DNA of 9,059 nt from Syntrophales bacterium. GTDB taxonomy: Bacteria; Desulfobacterota; Syntrophia; Syntrophales; UBA2210. The notes under the pieces are model-generated. The model was not told the DNA's origin and did not search any database. It was given only the letters and a program-made list of their open reading frames with translations. Numbering within the stretch: the first letter of the stretch is position 1; each line of letters starts with the position of its first letter. Positions 1 through 5,632 of this stretch are shown one piece after another. A program made the translations under genes and the position numbers. The stretch covers positions 1 through 9,059 of the forward strand of contig JAUSPK010000157.1 in the NCBI GenBank assembly GCA_030655735.1, in the 5' to 3' direction.

Positions 1-173
1 TCTAACCCTCCAAGGTAGTGTAGGCAAATTAGTTCTAATAGGAGTAATTATACCTTCTATCAACAGTTTTCCATAAGTTTTTTAATGGTTATAAGGCAAC
101 GGATCTCGAGAATCTTAATGCCGTACAGGCCACGCGGACAACGTGGGAAAGGTATCTCCGAGAGAACCCTTCC
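1..173. other. Gene-free left edge, downstream of the PP-loop gene
   Basis: This stretch follows the stop codon of the minus-strand PP-loop gene. It is AT-rich up to about position 115. I see no protein-like reading frame, no tRNA and no convincing intrinsic terminator. The only small inverted repeat is CCACG (130-134) with CGTGG (142-146), a 5-bp stem with a 7-base loop. It is not followed by a T-run in the direction of the minus-strand gene, so it is a poor terminator candidate. Confidence 0.5.
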
Positions 174-1151
174 TCAGATTATCAGTTTTGGCATCCCTTC
201 TTCATCCGTGGGTTCTATCTCAACATACTGGGCAGACCCTCCTGTTCGCCACTCCACAACGGCTTTCAAACCATCTGGGGCGTGACTGTAGAGGGCGCAT
301 ATGCCGGCGGCACGGCGCAGATCTTCCCCTCCACACCCGTAAGGGACCAGAACCGTGGGACCGGGGATGTCCCTCATGTTGATCACGATATCATGGTCCT
401 CCGACAGTTCTGTGATGATAGCATTCTCCCTTTGTTTTCGCCCCACGATTATCTTTGTTTCATCATTCAGACGCAGATGTCTCCCAACCTTGAGGAGTTC
501 CAGGTCCCTGATCTCCATATTCGTATCGTGTGCAAAGAGATCTCTCAGCCTCTTTGAAAATCCGGGGTCTGTCAGGAGGCATCCGCCGGCCGGGGTGGCA
601 TATCCGGTTATCCGGTACCTGTCGGCCATCTCCATCTGGCGTTTTCTCCCCCTCCCCTGTATGTCCAGCAGACGGGACCGGTCAACTTTTCCCTCCATCT
701 CCGGCATGGTCTCCGGCAGAAGCCGGGCGCTCAACGGCCGGACAATGTATGGCTGATAACCCGATCGCTTCGCCACAACATGGAGGGATTGTTTCCCCTG
801 AGACATGGGGCGCTGTCCAAGAACCTCCCCCGTCAGGATACAGTGGGCCCCTCGGGCCTCCATTATTTCCCCGGCCTTCTTGAGCATCAGTATGTGACAA
901 TCTATGCAGGGGTTCATGTTCCTGCCATACCCGTACCGCGGTGCCCTGAGCATAACGAGGTGTTCTTCCGTAATGTCCACCACGGTCAGAGGAAGGCCTA
1001 TCGCACGGGACGCCTCCACGGCTTTGTTGGCACTAAAAAAAGGCGTCTCAAAGGCAACGCCCTCCAATTCAATCCCCTGTTCCTGTATAACCTTGACGGC
1101 GAGCACACTGTCAAGCCCGCCTGACATCAAAGTAATTCCTTTTATTTTCAA
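174..1151 (-). CDS. PP-loop ATPase, tRNA 4-thiouridine/2-thiouridine synthase-like protein
   Basis: This protein of about 325 residues belongs to the PP-loop (N-type ATP pyrophosphatase) superfamily related to ThiI and MnmA, which adenylate a tRNA base and replace oxygen with sulfur. With the TTG start used here, the PP-loop SGGLDS is at residues 10-15, after the short beta strand IKGITLM. A CxxC pair (C82, C85, in NPCIDCH) follows, then the conserved TGEVLGQRPMSQ segment (107-118) and the motif PAGGCLLTD with C191. The C-terminal third, with the ending VVEWRTGG and nearby, resembles the RNA-binding NFACT-R_2-like domain attached to such enzymes. A longer GTG start at 1175 is possible, but its AAGGAG directly abuts the GTG. 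TTG at 1151 gives the usual MKIKGI-type N-terminus and a 4-base TTGA overlap with the upstream stop. The family is confident; the exact modified base is not known from sequence. Confidence 0.85.
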   Translation of the reverse strand: MKIKGITLMSGGLDSVLAVKVIQEQGIELEGVAFETPFFSANKAVEASRAIGLPLTVVDITEEHLVMLRAPRYGYGRNMNPCIDCHILMLKKAGEIMEARGAHCILTGEVLGQRPMSQGKQSLHVVAKRSGYQPYIVRPLSARLLPETMPEMEGKVDRSRLLDIQGRGRKRQMEMADRYRITGYATPAGGCLLTDPGFSKRLRDLFAHDTNMEIRDLELLKVGRHLRLNDETKIIVGRKQRENAIITELSEDHDIVINMRDIPGPTVLVPYGCGGEDLRRAAGICALYSHAPDGLKAVVEWRTGGSAQYVEIEPTDEEGMPKLII

Positions 1152-2788
1152 TATCTTACCAGCGTAACTTTCCACTCCTTATGAAGAAGCTCCTGGATGT
1201 CTTTGTCAACATCGTAGTCTACCAGATACAGCTCCCGACCCCCCCCGAGACGAAGGGCTGGGAGGGATATGTCACCACGTTCTTTACCGGTAGAACGGGA
1301 AAGTAAAAACCCAAAGGCATTACGCGAAGAGGGGATATTCATTGCGCTCACGATATCCTCGATGATCTCTCCCTTGCTCCTCTCTTCCGATACGAGGACA
1401 ACCCTGTCACCTCTATCCTGCAGAGACTTTAGGACCTGATCAGAAACCCTCCGTGAGACTATAATAACCCGCGTGCCCCCAACGTTCAGTAGCAGCTCTG
1501 TCTTCATGGACAGGGAAAGCCCATCTCCGCTCAGGGCCTTAATTTCAGCCCCCTTCACCGGAGAGTATCCGAGCATTCTAAGCAGTGAATCCGCAAGTAC
1601 TACACCACTGCTGGAATCAAGGACCTGCACGGGGGAAGGCTGATATACCGTCTTGTCACCCGTTACCCCGAAGCCATTCATGATCTCGATGATCTCGAGA
1701 CCGTTCCTATGGGCATAGGCCTTTACGGGAAGGGGAAGCAGGTCGGATATCCCTGTCACAAAATTAAATGCGTACCTGACCGGCCCTCTGGTCTCAGACT
1801 TTCTCGAAACGATCCAATCAATAAAAACACTAACTTTCGGAGTATCGCCAATTTTCGTCTGCCGATTGATCTTTTCAAGGGTATATAAGCCGGAAGCCCC
1901 CACTATCCTCTCCAGAAAGGAGGGGATCCCCTCCTTTCCCTTGACACCGACCACACGGTAGGTATTCCACGTTGACTCTATAATTCTTTTCAGATCTCCA
2001 GGTATCCGATTGGACAGATCAAGGAGAATCGTGTTGCCGTCAGGTATCTCTATAACAGGAACCTTTGAGCAATCAATCGTAACCTCTCCGGAAGGGGGCA
2101 CAGGGATACAGTAACTCCCATCCGTTATCACCACGCCCTGCATCCTGCTTATGATATGGCTAATAACAGGGAGTATCTTACGCTCAGGTATGGCAACATT
2201 TCTGCTGACGGCCGGCGGTTGTGCCTCTCTGCTGATTGCAGAGGGGAAACGCAGGGTCTGCCCCGGATATATCCTATCTAAATTTTTAACCTCCGGATTG
2301 AGGTGCTTTACAAGCCGCAATACCCTATAAATCTGCCCATATGAGTTGCCAAATCCATGAATAATTTCCGAGACCTTATCGCCTTTCCTCACAACATATT
2401 CCAGCACATCACTTTCGTTCTTCTTACCGGAAAGCTCGCCCGACAACGGGCGCTCAGCGGAGGCCACACCTGAAGGCCTCTTCTGGGGGAGGAGTAACCT
2501 CTGCCCGGGATAGACTATGTTAATGTCTTTCAGTTCAGGGTTAAAACGCTTCACCAGCTCCAGGATTTGGCCAATGTCCTCCTCTGAAACATTGTAGTTT
2601 TTCCTGATTATTTCAAACAGGTGTTCATGCTTCTTGACAATGTAAGGGTCAGCATGATGCCTCGAAACGCCCACCCTCTTGAATGAAATGTAGGCGGTGT
2701 CCTCCTTGGAAAACGCAGCGGGCGGATCAATCAGGACTAGAGCTGCTATGACGACAAGAAGATAGCTTGGCAATTTCCATCTGCTCAC
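1148..2788 (-). CDS. Exported protein with two LysM domains and an unrecognised C-terminal region
   Basis: The 546-residue product begins with a Sec signal peptide: basic MSRWK, a hydrophobic core at about 8-20, and likely cleavage near residues 26-28. It should therefore act in the periplasm or envelope. Two LysM-type modules follow, at about 49-101 and 130-182. Each ends in the typical N-P-x-(I/L)-x-x-x-x-x-IYPGQ-x-L-x-x-P pattern and probably binds glycan strands of peptidoglycan. Residues from about 205 to 546 match no domain I recognise; they look like mixed alpha/beta globular sequence with few cysteines (C227, C240). The start is GTG with a strong GAGGAGG at 2795-2801, spaced 6 bases. 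The gene overlaps the PP-loop gene by 4 bases, so the two are probably translated from one mRNA. No catalytic peptidase or amidase motif is visible, so it could be a structural or scaffold protein. Confidence 0.85.
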   Translation of the reverse strand: MSRWKLPSYLLVVIAALVLIDPPAAFSKEDTAYISFKRVGVSRHHADPYIVKKHEHLFEIIRKNYNVSEEDIGQILELVKRFNPELKDINIVYPGQRLLLPQKRPSGVASAERPLSGELSGKKNESDVLEYVVRKGDKVSEIIHGFGNSYGQIYRVLRLVKHLNPEVKNLDRIYPGQTLRFPSAISREAQPPAVSRNVAIPERKILPVISHIISRMQGVVITDGSYCIPVPPSGEVTIDCSKVPVIEIPDGNTILLDLSNRIPGDLKRIIESTWNTYRVVGVKGKEGIPSFLERIVGASGLYTLEKINRQTKIGDTPKVSVFIDWIVSRKSETRGPVRYAFNFVTGISDLLPLPVKAYAHRNGLEIIEIMNGFGVTGDKTVYQPSPVQVLDSSSGVVLADSLLRMLGYSPVKGAEIKALSGDGLSLSMKTELLLNVGGTRVIIVSRRVSDQVLKSLQDRGDRVVLVSEERSKGEIIEDIVSAMNIPSSRNAFGFLLSRSTGKERGDISLPALRLGGGRELYLVDYDVDKDIQELLHKEWKVTLVRY

Positions 2789-2794
2789 TGCGTT

Positions 2795-2801
2795 CCTCCT
2801 C
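2795..2801 (-). promoter_or_regulatory. Strong Shine-Dalgarno for the LysM gene
   Basis: Read on the minus strand this is GAGGAGG, six bases before a GTG codon. It decides the GTG at 2788 as the start and supports the non-ATG initiation. Confidence 0.8.
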
Positions 2802-2840
2802 GGTTAGGATTAGCTTTTATATATACACGGTATCCGACAT

Positions 2841-2869
2841 ATAATATATGCATGGTGCCTAAAAGTCAA
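2841..2869 (-). promoter_or_regulatory. Sigma70-type promoter for the LysM/PP-loop operon
   Basis: On the minus strand there is TTGACT (2869-2864), a spacer of exactly 17 bases, and TATTAT (2846-2841). Each hexamer matches the consensus at five of six positions. Transcription would start around 2834, giving a 5' leader of roughly 45 bases before the GTG at 2788. The flanks are AT-rich, which also suits a promoter. This is the best promoter in the window. Confidence 0.75.
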
Positions 2870-2912
2870 ATAAAGGCTCCTACATATAATAACCTTCCCA
2901 CAGACAGGAGGA

Positions 2913-2931
2913 CCCCTGCTTACAGCAGGGG
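2913..2931. repeat. Perfect 8-bp inverted repeat with a 3-base loop
   Basis: CCCCTGCT (2913-2920) pairs with AGCAGGGG (2924-2931) around a TAC loop. It is a very stable GC-rich hairpin on either strand. No T-run follows on either side, so it is not a standard intrinsic terminator. It lies about 20 bases downstream of the plus-strand TATAAT at 2885. Confidence 0.7.
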
Positions 2932-2998
2932 GAGAGGACTTCAGTCGCCTTACCCTCTCAAGTGACCAGGGCACAGACCATCTGAATACGTTTCTGAA

Positions 2999-3037
2999 TG
3001 TTTCCCTCAGTATAGTGGGTGGCAATAGAGGGAAACA
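2999..3037. repeat. Perfect 10-bp inverted repeat with a 19-base loop
   Basis: TGTTTCCCTC (2999-3008) pairs with GAGGGAAACA (3028-3037). The 19-base loop carries GTGGGTGGC. The right arm overlaps the left part of another stem-loop (3023-3062), so the two cannot both form fully. A long exact inverted repeat with an ordered loop could be an RNA element or an operator for a dimeric DNA-binding protein. Confidence 0.7.
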
Positions 3038-3062
3038 GTCCGAAACTGGCACCGAACTATTG
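3023..3062. repeat. Nested stem-loop overlapping the 10-bp hairpin
   Basis: CAATAG (3023-3028) pairs with CTATTG (3057-3062). Inside it, CAGT (3036-3039) pairs with ACTG (3045-3048) around a 5-base loop. It shares bases 3028-3037 with the right arm of the hairpin at 2999-3037, so the two folds compete. The stems are shorter than the competing one and could be chance. Confidence 0.4.
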
Positions 3063-3230
3063 TGGAATAAGAGACCGGAGATAAACACCTCAAGTATCTG
3101 ACAAAAAAGAGGCGTAAACCTTGAAGAAGATAGGTAGTCTCTGGTAGAGTCCTGTTGCAACTGTAACTCAAATGATATATGGTGAAGCAGTACCGTTAAT
3201 ACGTTCCTTGGGACAGGGGGAAGAGCCGGC

Positions 3231-3437
3231 ATGACTGACCAACAGTTTTTGAGAGACTTTCAGGAAAAGGTAGAAAAGAAGCTGAGAGAAAACGAGATAT
3301 CTGTGATCCAGTACTGGCATGAGCGGCTGGGCAGGGTAGTGTCCATGAAACCTGACGGAATCGCCTCTCTCCAGCTAGAGATAAAAAAGATCTACGATAT
3401 GATGGAAAACCGCATAAAGGCATTGAAAAAGGGTTGA
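3231..3437 (+). CDS. Small helical protein of unknown function (68 residues)
   Basis: I do not recognise a family. The protein is highly charged, rich in Lys and Glu, without cysteine, signal peptide or membrane segment, so it should be cytoplasmic. Two helical, coiled-coil-like stretches are likely (about 3-34 and 44-66), separated by a break at MKPDG (39-43). The ATG at 3231 follows a GGGGGA about 9 bases upstream, a reasonable ribosome binding site. The stop is one base before the start of the HD-domain gene, so the two are almost certainly co-transcribed and may be translationally coupled. A helper or partner of the HD protein is possible but is inference from position alone. Codon use looks like that of its neighbours, which supports it as real. 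Confidence 0.75.
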   Translation: MTDQQFLRDFQEKVEKKLRENEISVIQYWHERLGRVVSMKPDGIASLQLEIKKIYDMMENRIKALKKG

Positions 3438-3438
3438 C

Positions 3439-4017
3439 ATGAAGGGTATAGCAAATTTTCTATTCGAGACGGGTATGTTGCAAAAGACACCGAGGTCGGG
3501 GTTCCAATTCCTGGGATCTGGCTCAGAATCCGTAGCAGAGCACGTCCTACGGACGATCTTTATTGGCTATACCCTGTGTAAACTGGATCCGGAGGTGGAT
3601 GAAGCAAGGGTCCTGAAGCTGTGTATGGTTCATGATCTCCCGGAGACACGGACCAGCGACATGAACTACGTGAACAAGAAATACGTGGAGGTTGATGAAG
3701 AGAAAGCGGTTGACGAACTTGCAAAAACCCTCTCCTTCGGAGAGGAGATACGAAGCACCATAAATGAATTCAACGAAAAAAAAACCAGAGAATCACTTAT
3801 TGCACACGATGCCGACCAACTGGCGCTGATTCTACAGTTAAAGGAATATAGCGATCTGGGAAACAAATACAGCCAGGAATGGATAGACTTTGCCGTCAAA
3901 AGACTCTGCACTGATATCGCAAAGAAGCTGGCAGGGGTTATCACCGAGACAGATTCGTCAGAGTGGTGGTTCAAGGATAAGGGCGACTGGTGGGTACATG
4001 CAGATAACAACAAGTAG
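3439..4017 (+). CDS. HD-domain phosphohydrolase, YfbR/HDDC2-type 5'-deoxynucleotidase-like
   Basis: The 192-residue protein carries the HD-fold metal site in family order. H35 lies in SVAEHVLR, H65-D66 in the segment CMVHDLPET with E69, and the last metal ligand is in AHDADQL (D124/D126, the latter the likelier equivalent of YfbR D137). The stretch TSDMNYVNKKYVEVDEEKAV and the full length match the HD_3 family represented by E. coli YfbR and human HDDC2. These hydrolyse deoxynucleoside 5'-monophosphates to nucleosides with a divalent metal. It is cytoplasmic: no signal or membrane segment. The ATG at 3439 has GGG five bases upstream and sits one base after the preceding stop. The family assignment is firm; the preferred nucleotide is unknown. 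Confidence 0.9.
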   Translation: MKGIANFLFETGMLQKTPRSGFQFLGSGSESVAEHVLRTIFIGYTLCKLDPEVDEARVLKLCMVHDLPETRTSDMNYVNKKYVEVDEEKAVDELAKTLSFGEEIRSTINEFNEKKTRESLIAHDADQLALILQLKEYSDLGNKYSQEWIDFAVKRLCTDIAKKLAGVITETDSSEWWFKDKGDWWVHADNNK

Positions 4018-4029
4018 GGGTATCATCAT

Positions 4030-4803
4030 ATGAGCAATAAAAGGGTTACGTACCTCATTCTCCTGTTAATAATAGCCGGCGCTGTATTCCTTACCGGTTG
4101 CGCTGCAAGCCGTCAAGACAGAGAAAGGGCGGCCTCCCATGTTACGATAGGAACCGCTTATCTTGGATCCGGACAATTTTCCCCGGCCCTCAGGGAGTTT
4201 CTTATGGCGCAGCGTCTTTCGCCGGATGATCCGGAGATACACTACTATGCCGGCCTTTCGTATTACGGAAACGGCCTGAAGGAAGAGGCAAAGAGGCAAT
4301 TCGAGGCGGCTGTGTCCAAAAAACCGGATTATTCGGAGGCACACAATTACCTGGGAACCATATATCTGGAAGAGGGTCTTTATGACAGGGCAATAGAATC
4401 ATTCGACCGGGCCATTTCCAATATGCTCTATAAAACCCCTGCCATAACACTGAACAACGCCGGCTGGGCGTATCACAAGAAGGGGGACTACCAGACGGCT
4501 CTCACAAAATACGAGACAGCGCTCAGAAGAGAGCCCGATACCGTCATACGCCCACTCATTCAGAAAAACATGGGGATCGCATATCTTGCCGGGCATAACA
4601 TCGACAAGGCCGTATATTACCTGAAAAAATCACTCGATAGCGCCCCCGGCATGACCGAATCGCACTACTGGTTGGGGATAAGCTATCTTGAAGGGGGAAA
4701 CCGAGATAAAGCGATTCAGGAGCTGCGCCTCACCGCTGAAACCAACCCGGAATCGGTGTTCGGATTAAAGGCAAGGGAAAAACTGGACTCTCTCTCACCG
4801 TAA
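4030..4803 (+). CDS. TPR-repeat lipoprotein, PilF/PilW-like
   Basis: The 257-residue product has a lipoprotein signal: hydrophobic residues 7-20 followed by the lipobox LTGC, with the lipid-carrying cysteine at C24 and A25 at +2. It should be anchored in a membrane facing the periplasm, probably the outer membrane because +2 is not Asp. The rest is about six tetratricopeptide repeats, at roughly 34-67, 69-100, 103-136, 139-173, 178-210 and 212-245, with the typical G-x-x-x-(Y/L)...A pattern. TPRs bind other proteins. The size and plan match the type IV pilus assembly lipoproteins PilF/PilW that help PilQ secretin assembly, but many unrelated TPR lipoproteins look the same and no pilus gene is nearby. 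It lies 12 bases after the HD gene, with AGGGG 9 bases before the ATG, so it probably closes the same operon. Confidence 0.85.
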   Translation: MSNKRVTYLILLLIIAGAVFLTGCAASRQDRERAASHVTIGTAYLGSGQFSPALREFLMAQRLSPDDPEIHYYAGLSYYGNGLKEEAKRQFEAAVSKKPDYSEAHNYLGTIYLEEGLYDRAIESFDRAISNMLYKTPAITLNNAGWAYHKKGDYQTALTKYETALRREPDTVIRPLIQKNMGIAYLAGHNIDKAVYYLKKSLDSAPGMTESHYWLGISYLEGGNRDKAIQELRLTAETNPESVFGLKAREKLDSLSP

Positions 4804-4807
4804 CCGT

Positions 4808-4867
4808 GCGGCAGGGTACGGTCCCGATGAAAAATATATCGTGAACCTCCGCAGGCGAACCTGCCGC
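4808..4867. repeat. 8-bp inverted repeat with a competing local hairpin after the TPR gene
   Basis: GCGGCAGG (4808-4815) is an exact complement of CCTGCCGC (4860-4867), 44 bases apart. The right arm also pairs locally as GCAGG (4851-4855), CGAA loop, CCTGC (4860-4864). It lies 4 bases after the TPR stop, but no U-tract follows, so I do not call it an intrinsic terminator. It may slow or protect the transcript end. Confidence 0.4.
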
Positions 4868-4937
4868 CTTCATGCCGCTACAATTATTTGAATATATTAA
4901 TATTTTTGTAGTCACGGCGATTTTCAGTTTTCTTGTC

Positions 4938-4966
4938 TTGACAGGGCAGGAATTTTACCTTAGATT
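4938..4966 (+). promoter_or_regulatory. Sigma70-type promoter for gerM-like, fusA and regulator genes
   Basis: A perfect -35 hexamer TTGACA (4938-4943) is followed by a 17-base spacer and TAGATT (4961-4966), which matches four of six bases of the -10 consensus. Transcription would begin near 4973, about 27 bases before the ATG at 5000. AT-rich sequence at about 4880-4910 could act as an upstream element, though it is rather far away. The 196-base gap from the TPR gene supports a separate transcription unit here. Confidence 0.6.
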
Positions 4967-4999
4967 TGGCGCGCTTTTCAATAGGGGAATACAGGTATT

Positions 5000-5617
5000 A
5001 TGGGCTCCAAGAAAAAGACAAAATCCAGACAGATAAAGGCGAAACAGAGAAAGAAGAATACCCGGACATTTTATCTCTCCCTCATCATTCTGGTTGGTGT
5101 GGGATTTCTTCTCTTCTTCTTTCTTTCACTGTTCGATTACATATATCCCCCCGCTGGCGGCACCGGGGGCCCGGGAGTAACGGGGGAAAAGCAGAAGGTG
5201 AGTCTCTATTTTTCCGATCTCAATGAACGATTCCTCATTCCGGAAGAGAGGTACATCACAAAGAGAAAATCCCCGGATGATACGGTCAGGACATTGGTAA
5301 ATGCCCTGATTGAGGGGCCTCATACCGATCTGGTAGAGACGTTCCCGGCTGAAACAGTGCTCAGAGGGGTTACCGTAAAGAATAGCGTGGCCTATATAGA
5401 TTTCGGCAGAAACCTGATTGACCTTCATCCCGGAGGAAGCGCCAGTGAAATGATGACCATATATTCACTGACCAATACCGTTACCATCAATGTGCCATCC
5501 GTAAAGAAGGTAAAGATACTGATAGATGGCAACGATGTGGAAACGATAAAAGGCCATATAGACACAAGCAGGCCCTTCTCGGTAAACAGGGACATAATCG
5601 TAGAAAACCACTCGTAA
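5000..5617 (+). CDS. Membrane-anchored GerMN-domain protein
   Basis: The 205-residue protein starts with a strongly basic tail (residues 4-22, mostly Lys/Arg) and one membrane segment at about 24-46, which orients it with the C-terminus outside the cytoplasm. A Gly/Pro linker (50-62) leads to a GerMN domain at about 66-190, recognisable by VSLYFSD, the segment PDDTVRTLVNALIEGP, GVTVKNSVAYIDFGRNL and SLTNTV. GerMN was named from the Bacillus sporulation protein GerM, but it also occurs in non-sporulating bacteria in cell-envelope and lipoprotein contexts. The ribosome binding site is weak (AGG five bases before the ATG). It has no lipobox. It is followed by the EF-G gene after 15 bases, and probably shares its promoter. 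Confidence 0.85.
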   Translation: MGSKKKTKSRQIKAKQRKKNTRTFYLSLIILVGVGFLLFFFLSLFDYIYPPAGGTGGPGVTGEKQKVSLYFSDLNERFLIPEERYITKRKSPDDTVRTLVNALIEGPHTDLVETFPAETVLRGVTVKNSVAYIDFGRNLIDLHPGGSASEMMTIYSLTNTVTINVPSVKKVKILIDGNDVETIKGHIDTSRPFSVNRDIIVENHS

Positions 5618-5632
5618 GGGCTCGACAACACC

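Larger units (their letters stand above)
2870..3230. other. Long divergent intergenic region with several hairpins, possible structured RNA or leader
   Basis: This stretch lies between the minus-strand promoter and the first plus-strand gene and has no protein-like frame. It holds a series of inverted repeats: an 8-bp stem at 2913-2931, GAGAGG/CCTCTC at 2932-2937 and 2954-2959, a 10-bp stem at 2999-3037, and CAATAG/CTATTG at 3023-3028 and 3057-3062 enclosing CAGT/ACTG. A perfect TATAAT at 2885-2890 on the plus strand could be a -10 box, but no good -35 sits at the right distance. If used, it would give a leader of about 330 bases for the gene at 3231. I compared it by eye with 6S RNA, RNase P RNA, tmRNA, SRP RNA, and T-box and cobalamin riboswitch motifs and found no match. 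Strand and function are unknown. Confidence 0.35.

Noticed and set aside
25..65. TTGATA/TATTAG pair on the minus strand as a promoter reading out of the window
   Set aside because: The spacing is 17 bases, but the -10 matches only four of six and no downstream gene is visible, so the evidence is too thin to list it.
130..146. CCACG/CGTGG stem as terminator of the PP-loop gene
   Set aside because: Only 5 bp, with no T-run after it in the transcribed direction.
3000..3055. AGAGGGAAACAGTCC-like sequence as part of RNase P RNA, 23S rRNA or a cobalamin riboswitch
   Set aside because: Only a short fragment resembles each. The other conserved blocks, such as the RNase P 3' ACAGAA-type motif or the cobalamin GCCACTG box, are missing.
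3046..3062. TGGCAC near 3047 as a sigma54 (-24/-12) promoter
   Set aside because: The -12 element would need GC twelve bases after the GG; the sequence there is TT, and the nearest TTG is displaced by two bases, so the spacing is wrong.
2810..3232. 140-codon open frame on the minus strand filling the intergenic region
   Set aside because: The translation is rich in Ser, Pro, Arg, Phe and Cys without recognisable pattern, and it runs through the hairpins and promoter elements. It looks like a chance open frame.
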